Assembly (NCBI GenBank): GCA_028284675.1
Contig: JANQRI010000041.1
Coordinates: 1-64,000, forward strand
DNA: 64,000 nucleotides
Reading direction: 5' to 3'
DNA from: Gammaproteobacteria bacterium
Lineage (GTDB): Bacteria > Pseudomonadota > Gammaproteobacteria > HTCC5015
The position numbers and the translations under genes are program-made. The number at the start of each line of letters is the position of its first letter. Position 1 is the first letter of the stretch. Positions 34,645-42,874 of the stretch are shown piece after piece. Below the pieces are notes generated by a model that searched no databases, was not told the DNA's origin, and worked only from the letters and a program-made list of their open reading frames with translations.

Positions 34645-34666
34645 AACTGATATTATGATATCAGTT
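34645..34666. promoter_or_regulatory. Perfect 9-4-9 palindrome upstream of the DUF3187-ABC operon
   Basis: AACTGATAT, 4-base spacer, ATATCAGTT. It sits 50-71 bases upstream of the operon start, between it and the metH 3' end, the position expected for an operator of a dimeric repressor. No regulator gene is adjacent. Confidence 0.45.
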
Positions 34667-34684
34667 ATTGCTTACATAAGTGAT

Positions 34685-37600
34685 TTAAGGTTCGTATGCA
34701 AGATTTGGTGCCAGCCAGCGTTCTGCAACTTCCAGGTTCATACCTTTGCGTGCCGCATAGTCGGTAACCTGATCCTTGCCTATTTTCCCGGTGCCAAAAT
34801 ATTGTGCTTCCGGGTGTGAGAAATACCAGCCGGATACGGATGCGGTGGGTAGCATTGCAAAACTTTCGGTAACTTTTATTCCCGCATGTTTTTCAGGTGA
34901 TAACAGCTTCCACAGTGAGGCTTTTTCGGTATGGTCGGGGCAGGCCGGATAGCCCGGCGCAGGGCGAATGCCCCGGTATTGTTCTGCGATCAATTGTTCA
35001 TTGTTAAGGCTTTCATCCGATGCATAAGCCCAGAACTCTTTTCGCACACGTTCATGCATACGTTCGGCAAAAGCCTCTGCCAGCCGGTCGGCCAGTGCTT
35101 TGAGCAGGATTGCATTATAGTCATCATTCTGCTCTTCAAAATGCTTCACATGCTTTTCGATGCCGTGACCGGCAGTGACTGCAAATGCGCCGATATGATC
35201 TCTGATATTGCTTGTTTTGGGTGCAATGTAATCGGCCAGACAGTGATTAAAGCGGCCTGTTTGTTTTACGCTCTGCTGACGAATGTGATGCAGAGTGATA
35301 TCCAATTTTTTATCTGTGCCGTCACTGTATATTTCTATGTCGTCATCATTGATCGTATTGGCCGGAAAAAGCCCGATGACCGCTTGGGCGCCAAGCCATT
35401 TTTCCTCAATAATTTTATCAAGCATTGCCAATGCATCCTGATATAATTTGCGTGCCTCTTCACCAACAACTTTATCATCGAAAATTTTCGGGTATTTCCC
35501 ATAAAGTTCCCAGGTTTGAAAAAATGGTGTCCAGTCTATGTAGTCGCGCAATTCTTCCAGCGGGTAGTTTTCAAATATTTTAATGCCTGTGAAGCTTGGT
35601 GCCGGAGGCTCATAGTTGTTCCAGTCAATGATTTGTTTGTTGGCGCGGGCATCTTGTAACGACGCCTGTTTTCGCTTTGATTGCTGGCTATCACGTGCAT
35701 CGCGAATCTCACGATATTCCTGTTTCAGGTTTTCAGCATAGGCTGTTTTGTTAGTATCGCTCAGCAGGTTGCTGGCAACACCGACTGCCCGTGATGCATC
35801 CGGAACATATATCACTGGGTGTTCATACTGCGGGTCAATTTTGACTGCGGTGTGCAGCCGGGACGTGGTCGCACCGCCGATCAGCAAGGGAATATTGAAT
35901 TCCTGTCGTTGCATTTCTTTTGCGACATGCACCATTTCATCCAGAGATGGTGTAATTAATCCGGATAAGCCGATGATATTGCAGTTTTGTTCCCGGGCGG
36001 TCTGCAGAATTTTTTCTGTCGGGACCATAACGCCCAGATCCACGATTTCATAGCCATTGCATTGCAACACGACCCCAACAATATTTTTGCCGATGTCATG
36101 CACATCGCCTTTTACGGTAGCCATCAGAATTTTACCGTTTGATTGATCCGCTGTACCGAGTTCTTCTTTTTCCTGTTCAAGAAAAGGCAGCAGGTAAGCA
36201 ACGGCTTTTTTCATCACGCGGGCTGATTTTACGACTTGTGGTAAAAACATTTTACCTTCGCCGAATAAATCGCCGACCACATTCATGCCGTCCATCAATG
36301 GGCCTTCAATCACATGCAGGGGGCGTTCTGCATCCTGCCGGGCTATTTCTACATCCTCGTCAATAAAATCGGTGATGCCGTTGACCAGCGCATGTTGGAG
36401 CCGTTTGTGGACCGGCCATTCGCGCCACTGTAAATCGGTTTGTTTTTTTGTCGCGCTGCCATCGCCACGATATTTCTCGGCAATATTCAGCAGGTTTTCA
36501 GTACCGTCCGTATTGCGGTTCATCACGACATCCTCGACCGCTTCGCGCAGTTCTTCAGGGATGTCTTCATAGATTGCCAGTTGGCCGGCATTGACAATAC
36601 CCATGCTTAAGCCGGCTTTGATCGCATGGTAGAGAAATACCGCATGAATCGCTTCACGCACCGGGTTATTGCCGCGGAATGAAAATGAGACATTGGAAAC
36701 ACCGCCGGAAATCTTTGCATAAGGCAGTGTCTGTTTAATTTCGCGGGTGGCCTCGATAAAGTCCACACCGTAATTATTATGTTCTTCAATACCGGTTGCG
36801 ATTGCAAAAATATTTGGGTCGAAAATAATATCTTCCGGTGGGAAGCCAACGGTTTCAGTCAGTATCCGGTATGCACGCGTGCAGATCTCCACTTTGCGTG
36901 CTTTGGTGTCAGCCTGGCCGGTTTCGTCGAATGCCATTACGATCACCGCGGCACCATAATGCCGTACCAGCTGTGCCTGGCGGATGAATTCCTCTTCACC
37001 TTCTTTCAGGGATATTGAATTGACCACCCCTTTGCCTTGTATGCATTTTAAACCGGCTTCGATCACACTCCATTTGGATGAGTCGATCATGATCGGCACG
37101 CGGCTGATATCAGGTTCGGCCGCGAGCAGGTTCAGAAATTTCTTCATCGCATCGGCCGACTCAAGCATCCCCTCGTCCATATTGATATCGATGATTTGTG
37201 CACCGTTTTCAACCTGTTGACGGGCGACTTCAAGCGCAGTTTCGTAATCGTTTTCCTTGATAAGGCGTAGAAAGCGTGCCGAGCCGGTGACATTGGTGCG
37301 TTCGCCGACATTAACAAACAGGCTGTTGTCATCAATGGTCAGTGGCTCCAGCCCGGATAAACGCATAACATGTTTATGCTCGGGTATTTTCCGTGGCGGG
37401 TGTTTTGAAACCACTTCGGCAATCGCTTTAATATGTTCCGGAGTAGTGCCGCAGCAACCGCCGACGATATTCAAAAAACCGCTGGCAGCCCATTCATTGA
37501 TATGTTCGGCCATATCTTCAGGAGTCAGGTCGTAGCCGCCCAGTTCATTTGGCAGTCCGGCATTCGGGTGGGCGGAGACCGGTGCATCCGCGATCTGTGC

Positions 37601-38389
37601 GAGTTCTTCAACATAGGGACGTAATTCTTTCGGGCCAAGCGCGCAGTTCAAACCAAATGCGAAAGGCTCGGCATGCCGTAAGGAGTTCCAGAATGCCTCG
37701 TTGGTTTGTCCGGTCAGAGTGCGGCCGGATGCGTCGGTGATCGTACCCGAGATCATGATCGGCAATTCGTCGCTGTGATCCGCAAAGTATTTTTTGACTG
37801 CAAATACTGCGGCTTTGGCATTCAGGGTATCGAACACGGTTTCAATTAATAAAATGTCTGCGCCGCCTTCAATTAATGCACCGGTGGACTCGTAATAGGC
37901 ATCAACCAGTTCATCGAAGAAAATATTACGGAATCCCGGATCATTAACATCGGGTGAGATACTACAGGTGCGGTTGGTCGGGCCGAGCACACCGGCGACA
38001 AACCGGGGTTTTTCCGGTGTTTTGGCGGTGATTGCATCGGCGGCTTTGCGGGCGATCTGCGCGGCAGTCCGGTTAATGTCAGCGGACTGGTCTTGCATAT
38101 CATAGTCCGCCATTGCGACACGGGTTGCGTTGAAACTGTTGGTTTCAATAATATCCGCACCGGCTTCGAGGTAGACAGTATGAATGGCTTCGATAATATC
38201 CGGTTGCGTGATCGACAACAGATCATTATTGCCTTTCAAGTCACAGTGCCAGTCCTGGAATTGTGAGCCCCGGTAATCGGCTTCCTCCAGTTTATGTCCC
38301 TGGATCATCGTTCCCATTGCGCCGTCAAGCACCAGGATGCGCTGCGCTAATGCGTTTCGGAGCTGTTCAATGCGTTTCTGTCGTGACAT
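34685..38389 (-). CDS. metH: Cobalamin-dependent methionine synthase
   Basis: 1234 residues, all four modules present. Homocysteine/zinc domain to about 350 (GLNCALGP and GGCCGTTPEHI carry the zinc cysteines), pterin domain to about 640 (MIDSSKWSVIEAGLKC). The B12 cap and Rossmann domain has the cobalt-binding His764 in DVHDIGKNI and VGLSGLITPSL-type motifs, and the activation domain has the SAM region RGIRPAPGYPACPDHTEK. Methylates homocysteine from methyl-tetrahydrofolate in the cytoplasm. It diverges from a riboswitch-controlled B12 uptake operon, but I see no riboswitch on its own strand. No metE in the window. Confidence 0.98.
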   Translation of the reverse strand: MSRQKRIEQLRNALAQRILVLDGAMGTMIQGHKLEEADYRGSQFQDWHCDLKGNNDLLSITQPDIIEAIHTVYLEAGADIIETNSFNATRVAMADYDMQDQSADINRTAAQIARKAADAITAKTPEKPRFVAGVLGPTNRTCSISPDVNDPGFRNIFFDELVDAYYESTGALIEGGADILLIETVFDTLNAKAAVFAVKKYFADHSDELPIMISGTITDASGRTLTGQTNEAFWNSLRHAEPFAFGLNCALGPKELRPYVEELAQIADAPVSAHPNAGLPNELGGYDLTPEDMAEHINEWAASGFLNIVGGCCGTTPEHIKAIAEVVSKHPPRKIPEHKHVMRLSGLEPLTIDDNSLFVNVGERTNVTGSARFLRLIKENDYETALEVARQQVENGAQIIDINMDEGMLESADAMKKFLNLLAAEPDISRVPIMIDSSKWSVIEAGLKCIQGKGVVNSISLKEGEEEFIRQAQLVRHYGAAVIVMAFDETGQADTKARKVEICTRAYRILTETVGFPPEDIIFDPNIFAIATGIEEHNNYGVDFIEATREIKQTLPYAKISGGVSNVSFSFRGNNPVREAIHAVFLYHAIKAGLSMGIVNAGQLAIYEDIPEELREAVEDVVMNRNTDGTENLLNIAEKYRGDGSATKKQTDLQWREWPVHKRLQHALVNGITDFIDEDVEIARQDAERPLHVIEGPLMDGMNVVGDLFGEGKMFLPQVVKSARVMKKAVAYLLPFLEQEKEELGTADQSNGKILMATVKGDVHDIGKNIVGVVLQCNGYEIVDLGVMVPTEKILQTAREQNCNIIGLSGLITPSLDEMVHVAKEMQRQEFNIPLLIGGATTSRLHTAVKIDPQYEHPVIYVPDASRAVGVASNLLSDTNKTAYAENLKQEYREIRDARDSQQSKRKQASLQDARANKQIIDWNNYEPPAPSFTGIKIFENYPLEELRDYIDWTPFFQTWELYGKYPKIFDDKVVGEEARKLYQDALAMLDKIIEEKWLGAQAVIGLFPANTINDDDIEIYSDGTDKKLDITLHHIRQQSVKQTGRFNHCLADYIAPKTSNIRDHIGAFAVTAGHGIEKHVKHFEEQNDDYNAILLKALADRLAEAFAERMHERVRKEFWAYASDESLNNEQLIAEQYRGIRPAPGYPACPDHTEKASLWKLLSPEKHAGIKVTESFAMLPTASVSGWYFSHPEAQYFGTGKIGKDQVTDYAARKGMNLEVAERWLAPNLAYEP

Positions 38390-38516
38390 TTGCTTCGTGT
38401 AAAGTTGTGGCGTTGGTCAAAATGCCGGGCATTATATCTCTTATTCTGACGAAGAGTTCAGTTTTACGGTGAATACCTGGTTTGTGGATTTGCCGGCGAT
38501 TGATTTGGAATGAGTG

Positions 38517-38545
38517 TTGACCGCGACGCAATGTATCGGTATTGT
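38517..38545 (+). promoter_or_regulatory. Sigma-70 promoter of the B12 operon
   Basis: TTGACC, 17-base spacer, TATTGT. It lies just upstream of the cobalamin riboswitch and would start transcription about 35 bases before its first paired element. Confidence 0.55.
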
Positions 38546-38579
38546 AGCGCCCCTGTTAAAAACTTGTATAAAAACGTTC

Positions 38580-38760
38580 ACAGGTGCCCGACGACTGTAA
38601 TGGTTGGTCGGGATAATCGGGAAGCCAGTGTAAACCTGGCGCTGCCCCCGCAACGGTGATCGACGAGATATGCTTTGTTTTTGCCACTGTGCGTTTGCAT
38701 GGGAAGGGAGAAGCATATGTTGCCAGTCGTTAGCCCGGAGACCGGCCTGTAAACGGAGTA
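38580..38760 (+). promoter_or_regulatory. Cobalamin riboswitch
   Basis: Conserved features in order: GGGAAGCCAGTGTAAACCTG region at about 38619-38638, GCTGCCCCCGCAACGGTGAT core at about 38641-38660, GCCACTG, a GGGAAGG segment, CCAGTC, and the B12 box AGCCCGGAGACCGGCCT at 38732-38748. Binds adenosylcobalamin or methylcobalamin. Downstream lies a strong terminator hairpin, so B12 probably reduces transcription of btuB and the genes after it. Confidence 0.93.
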
Positions 38761-38778
38761 CAAGTGTCGCGGAGGGCG

Positions 38779-38837
38779 GCACGTGTGATCGTATGTCCGG
38801 GCGGGAGGTCGCCCGGGTCCGCACGTGCTTGCTTTTT
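38779..38837 (+). terminator. Riboswitch expression platform: terminator hairpin
   Basis: Outer stem GCACGTG/CACGTGC encloses an inner perfect stem CCGGGCG/CGCCCGG (38797-38816), then a T-rich CTTGCTTTTT. It ends 35 bases before the btuB ATG. Formation in the B12-bound state would end transcription. Confidence 0.7.
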
Positions 38838-38872
38838 GGTTTGGTATCACCAACACAAAGAGGCAAGCTGTC

Positions 38873-40882
38873 ATGAAAAACACTCTGAAACAAACCCTAA
38901 CAGGCTGTTGTATGCTGCTCCCGGTTTTACCCGGGTATGGCGGGCAGCCATCAACCATTGAAATCCCGAATATTGTCGTCAGTGCAACACGTTCGGCACA
39001 GCCGGAAGTTGTTATTCCTGCCGGTGTCAGCATTATTTCACAGGCGGAGATTGCTGCCAGCGGTGCGACTTCGGTCAGTGATGTTCTGCGCGGCCGTGGC
39101 GGTGTACGGATCACTGATTTATTCGGCGATGGGACTAATGCGACTGCTGATTTGCGTGGATTTGGTTCAGCCGCGGGGTCCAATATTCTGGTACTGATCG
39201 ATGGGCGCCGTTTGAATAATACCGATATCGACCCGCCTGATCTGAGCAGTATTAGTTTAAAAGATGTTGAAAGGATAGAAATCATACAGGGCAGTGCCGG
39301 TTCTTTATATGGCGATCAGGCGGTCGGCGGGGTGATTAATATTATTACCCGTATGCCAAAGGAGTTTGCCGCGGATATAACATTGATGTCGGGGAGCTAT
39401 AGCCGTGCTGCACTAACCGCGAATGTCAGCGATCGTGTCGGTGAGCGGTTTGCATACAGAGTGTCGGCAGAAACACTTCGCAGTGATAATTATCGCGATA
39501 ATAACGAGCTGGAATACGCTAATTTATTCAGTCGTCTTGATTACCTGCACAGCTCAGGAAGCCTGTTTTTTGATTTGCAGAGTACCGATGAGGATTCGGA
39601 GCAGCCGGGTGCGCTGCTGGCGTCTGAAGTGGCTCAGGATCGCCGCCAGTCATTGATCGATTTTGCAAACGATTTTGATGAAACCAGGACGGTTAGTGCC
39701 CGGTTTGGCGCGAAGCAAAAAATCTCGAAGCATTGGGAGTTTGCCGGGGAGCTGACTGCCAGAGATGCGGACACCGATTTTGTGATTAATTTTAGGGGAT
39801 GTGCGGATCCGACTTCGTTTACTTTTCCGTGCAGGACCCGGGCTGATGCTGATCGGGAGCAGCGTGAACAAAACTCTGTTAATCCGAGATTTTTAGGCAT
39901 ATATCCGACTGAAAACGGCGACATTTTATTAACAATCGGTATTGACTATACTGATTCGCGATACGATATCGAGAGTCTTTTTATAGATCGAACCAATGAT
40001 CAGGAAATACGCAGTGTTTATCTGCAAGCGGTGGTTCCGGTCAGTCAACGGTTTTCGTATACGGTAGCCGCGCGTCAGGCTGAAGTTGAGAATATCCTGA
40101 CAGATGTGTCGGCCTTTCCCAACGGTCAACCGATTGATGATGACCTGTCTGTTGCCGGGCTGGGATTTGCTTATGAACCGTCAGCAGCCTGGCGGTTATT
40201 TGCACGGTATGACCAGAACTTCCGGTTTGCAAAAGTTGATGAGCAGGCGTTTACCGAGGTCGGTGTGATCGGTTTGCGAACCCAACAGGGGGATTCGACG
40301 GAAATCGGTGCCGAATGGCAAAGCGCTTACCGGCATTCTGCAAAGCTGCTGGTATACCGTCTTGAGCTGGAAGACGAGATCGCATTTGACCCCACCGCGA
40401 ATGGTCCGTTTGGCCCGTTTGGTGGCGCGAATGTGAATTTTGATGCGACTTTACGCGAAGGTGTGATTCTGGAAGGTCTTTATCAGCTTTCGGATCGGTT
40501 GAGCCTCTCCGGCTCAGCCGCTTTTACCGATGCGGAATTTGAATCCGGTGTTTTTGACGGGAGTACGGTGTCCGGTGTTGCTGACAGCGTGTTTACGGCG
40601 GCTCTGGATGTTCGTTTCAACCAAAGCTTGCATGCGTATCTGGAAATTCAGGATATCGGCGAACAGTTTTTGCCGGGTGATAATGCGAATCTACTCGATA
40701 AAGATGATGGCTATACACTGGCTAATATTAATGTGGATTTTACTTACGAAAACTGGATGTTTTCTGCTAGAGTGAATAATTTGGCTGACCGGCAGTATGT
40801 TGAAGTTGCGAATGCTTTCGGTGCGGTGAATCCATCCCCGGAACGGAATATATGGGTGAAAGCGAACTATCAATTTGATTAA
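38873..40882 (+). CDS. btuB: TonB-dependent outer-membrane receptor, probably for vitamin B12
   Basis: 669 residues from the ATG at 38873 with AGAGG upstream. Signal peptide to about 26, TonB box near IPNIVVSATR, plug domain (SVSDVLRGRGGVRI, DLRGFGSAAGSNILVLIDGR, ERIEIIQGSAGSLYGDQAVGGVINIITR), then a 22-strand barrel ending in KANYQFD. Sequence alone gives only a TonB receptor; the cobalamin riboswitch directly upstream and the adenosyltransferase downstream point to B12 as the ligand. Periplasmic and inner-membrane partners (BtuF, BtuCD) are not in the window. Confidence 0.88.
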   Translation: MKNTLKQTLTGCCMLLPVLPGYGGQPSTIEIPNIVVSATRSAQPEVVIPAGVSIISQAEIAASGATSVSDVLRGRGGVRITDLFGDGTNATADLRGFGSAAGSNILVLIDGRRLNNTDIDPPDLSSISLKDVERIEIIQGSAGSLYGDQAVGGVINIITRMPKEFAADITLMSGSYSRAALTANVSDRVGERFAYRVSAETLRSDNYRDNNELEYANLFSRLDYLHSSGSLFFDLQSTDEDSEQPGALLASEVAQDRRQSLIDFANDFDETRTVSARFGAKQKISKHWEFAGELTARDADTDFVINFRGCADPTSFTFPCRTRADADREQREQNSVNPRFLGIYPTENGDILLTIGIDYTDSRYDIESLFIDRTNDQEIRSVYLQAVVPVSQRFSYTVAARQAEVENILTDVSAFPNGQPIDDDLSVAGLGFAYEPSAAWRLFARYDQNFRFAKVDEQAFTEVGVIGLRTQQGDSTEIGAEWQSAYRHSAKLLVYRLELEDEIAFDPTANGPFGPFGGANVNFDATLREGVILEGLYQLSDRLSLSGSAAFTDAEFESGVFDGSTVSGVADSVFTAALDVRFNQSLHAYLEIQDIGEQFLPGDNANLLDKDDGYTLANINVDFTYENWMFSARVNNLADRQYVEVANAFGAVNPSPERNIWVKANYQFD

Positions 40883-40893
40883 CTATAGTCCCG

Positions 40894-41442
40894 ATGGGTA
40901 ATCGTTTAAGCAAGATATATACACGTACCGGTGATGACGGCTCGACCGGCATGGCTGACGGCAGCCGGGTATCGAAGGATTCAACCGTCATTAAAGTGGT
41001 CGGTGAGGTTGATGAGCTTAATGCATTTATAGCAGGGATACTCGTAAAACCATTGCCGGACAAAATCCGGGAAACTTTACTTAAAATCCAGCATCACCTG
41101 TTTGACATTGGTGGTGAGCTGAGTTATCCGGCCTATTCGAAAATAGATGCCGATAAAGTGAAGTGGCTGGAGGACACGATGGACACATTCAATGAGCAAT
41201 TGCCGCCATTGAAAGAGTTTATCCTGCCGGGTGGTGGTGAGGCAGCGGTTGCCTGCCATATCGCACGGGCTGTCAGCCGTCGTGTAGAGCGCAGCCTGGT
41301 TAGCTGGAAGCTTGAGAATGATGCATTGAATCCGCAGCTGCTGATTTATATAAATCGTTTGTCGGATCTGTTGTTTGTGTTTTGCCGTTCGATTGCGGCT
41401 GCGGCAGGTGAGCCGGAGACGATGTGGCGCTCGGAACAATAA
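40894..41442 (+). CDS. Cob(I)alamin adenosyltransferase, PduO type
   Basis: 182 residues. Adds the adenosyl group of ATP to cob(I)alamin. Motifs: the N-terminal ATP loop YTRTGDDGSTGMADG, then VGEVDELNAFIAG, FDIGGELS, FILPGGG and the R-rich helix CHIARAVSRRVERSLV. Starts 11 bases after btuB and belongs to the same riboswitch-controlled transcript. Its presence means incoming B12 is converted to the coenzyme form. Confidence 0.95.
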   Translation: MGNRLSKIYTRTGDDGSTGMADGSRVSKDSTVIKVVGEVDELNAFIAGILVKPLPDKIRETLLKIQHHLFDIGGELSYPAYSKIDADKVKWLEDTMDTFNEQLPPLKEFILPGGGEAAVACHIARAVSRRVERSLVSWKLENDALNPQLLIYINRLSDLLFVFCRSIAAAAGEPETMWRSEQ

Positions 41443-41493
41443 TATGAAATCATTCATACCCGGTTGTAAATTTCAGGATACAGAGGAAATTGT

Positions 41494-42024
41494 ATGAAAG
41501 CACGCTTGTGGGCTTTATTGACGATTGTGGTAATGGTCAGTGTATTTCGTTTGTTACCGCATCCGCCGGGTTTTACGCCGGTGCTGGCACTGGCATTATT
41601 TGCCGGAGCGCACTTTCCGGAGCGGCGCCTTGCATTGTCGATTCCGCTGTCGGCGATGCTGTTATCCGACTTGATTATCGGTTTGCATAGTACCCTGATA
41701 TTTGTGTATGGAGCCATTGTATTAATTGTTCTGCTTGGGCGTTTATTGCGTCGTTATGCATCCTCAGCTTATCTGGTTGCCTCGGCAGTCTTCAGCACGC
41801 TGCTGTTTTATCTGATAACGAATTTTGGCGCCTGGCTGACCTTGCCTGAGTTTTATGCCCGTTCGCTGGCCGGTCTGCAGACTGCGTATATAGCGGCGAT
41901 ACCGTTTTTACAAAATAATCTGCTGGGAACTCTGTTTTTTACATTGTTGCTGTTCGGTGGCATTCGTCTGCTGGAACAGATATTTCCGGTCTTGGCCGAA
42001 AATCGGTCCGGTACGCAAAAATAA
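41494..42024 (+). CDS. DUF6580-type integral membrane protein, candidate B12-related transporter
   Basis: 176 residues, five or six membrane helices. Pattern typical of the DUF6580 family, which resembles ECF S-components: FRLLPHPPGFTPVLALALFAGAHF, then LSDLIIGLHSTLIFVYGAI and FYLITNFGAWL. Third gene of the B12 riboswitch operon, which suggests uptake of a corrinoid or cobalt across the inner membrane (inference). It contains no Cys, so it is not the Cys-dependent BtuM. No ECF ATPase or T-component gene is nearby. Confidence 0.75.
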   Translation: MKARLWALLTIVVMVSVFRLLPHPPGFTPVLALALFAGAHFPERRLALSIPLSAMLLSDLIIGLHSTLIFVYGAIVLIVLLGRLLRRYASSAYLVASAVFSTLLFYLITNFGAWLTLPEFYARSLAGLQTAYIAAIPFLQNNLLGTLFFTLLLFGGIRLLEQIFPVLAENRSGTQK

Positions 42025-42047
42025 ACAGGTCCCGCTGCTTGTGTTAA

Positions 42048-42076
42048 AAGCCTGGTATTGACAAAAGATCAGGCTT
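42048..42076 (+). terminator. Hairpin after the B12 operon
   Basis: AAGCCTG/CAGGCTT with a 15-base loop, 24 bases after the stop codon; followed by AATG, no T run. Weak terminator or processing site. Confidence 0.35.
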
Positions 42077-42131
42077 AATGCGCCGATACTGTATTTTGTG
42101 CATATGTTCACTGGCCGATACAGAAACAGCT

Positions 42132-42153
42132 GCTACAGTTTCGTAGCTTTTTT
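42132..42153 (+). terminator. Terminator-like hairpin directly before the OmpA-type lipoprotein gene
   Basis: GCTAC, 6-base loop, GTAGC, then six T. It ends 18 bases before the ATG at 42172. It may be the true end of the B12 operon transcript. I see no good promoter in the short remaining space, so the lipoprotein gene would need read-through or a promoter inside this leader. Confidence 0.5.
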
Positions 42154-42171
42154 AATAAATGAGGATTATTT

Positions 42172-42846
42172 ATGCGACAGCAAATTTTAGTCAGCTTAAC
42201 GCTTGCATCAGCCGTTTTTCTGCAGGCGTGTACCACCGTTAACCCCTATACGCGGGAAGAGCAGACCGCTAAAGCGACCAAAGGTGCTGCAATCGGTGCG
42301 GCGGTTGGGGTATTGCTTGGAATTGCCTCCTCAGACAGCAGCCGAAAACGGAAAGAGCGGGCACTAAAGCTTGCCGGTGTCGGTGCATTGACCGGTGGTG
42401 GTGTCGGCTATTATATGGATGTTCAGGAAACCAAATTGCGTCAGCAACTGGATGATACCGGAGTCAGTGTGACCCGTGATGGCGATAATATTATTCTGAA
42501 TATGCCCGGGAATGTCACTTTTGATGTGAACAAGTCTCAAGTGAAACCACAGTTTTTGGATGTGCTGGGTTCGGTCGTAACAGTGTTAAAAGAGTATCAG
42601 TCAACGATGATTGAAATAGCCGGGCATACCGACAGTAGCGGCAGTGAATCCTATAATCAGCTTTTATCGCAAAGTCGCGCGCAATCAGTGACTGATGAGC
42701 TGGTTAAGCTTGGGGTTAAACCGGTTCGTGTCGATACGGTAGGTTATGGTGAAGCGCGGCCGGTTGCCAGTAATGATACAGCGCAGGGCAGGCAACAGAA
42801 TCGGCGGGTGGAGTTGACTTTACTGCCGTATGTCGAAGAAAGCTGA
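42172..42846 (+). CDS. OmpA-family lipoprotein (YiaD-like)
   Basis: 224 residues. Lipobox LQAC with Cys20 as acylation site. Then a Gly-zipper segment (KGAAIGAAVGVLLGIA and GVGALTGGGVGYYMD) and a C-terminal OmpA domain that binds peptidoglycan: VTFDVNKSQVKP, IAGHTDSSGSESYN and the Arg in QNRRVEL. Anchors outer membrane to the cell wall. GAGG ribosome site. Convergent with cysG; the space between holds a solo end of the 290-bp element. Confidence 0.92.
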   Translation: MRQQILVSLTLASAVFLQACTTVNPYTREEQTAKATKGAAIGAAVGVLLGIASSDSSRKRKERALKLAGVGALTGGGVGYYMDVQETKLRQQLDDTGVSVTRDGDNIILNMPGNVTFDVNKSQVKPQFLDVLGSVVTVLKEYQSTMIEIAGHTDSSGSESYNQLLSQSRAQSVTDELVKLGVKPVRVDTVGYGEARPVASNDTAQGRQQNRRVELTLLPYVEES

Positions 42847-42857
42847 TTATTTAACTT

Positions 42858-42874
42858 AGTGTGAACAGGCCCTA
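42858..42874. repeat. Solo terminal repeat of the 290-bp element
   Basis: AGTGTGAACAGGCCCTA is identical to the right end 25546-25562, and both continue with GG. The other end is not found within the surrounding kilobase. The TAG stop of the minus-strand cysG (42874-42872) is the first three bases of this end. Confidence 0.7.

Noticed and set aside
34931..35446. 171-codon open frame antisense to metH
   Set aside because: MetH activation domain is intact on the other strand; the frame is Cys/Phe-rich and unlike a real protein.
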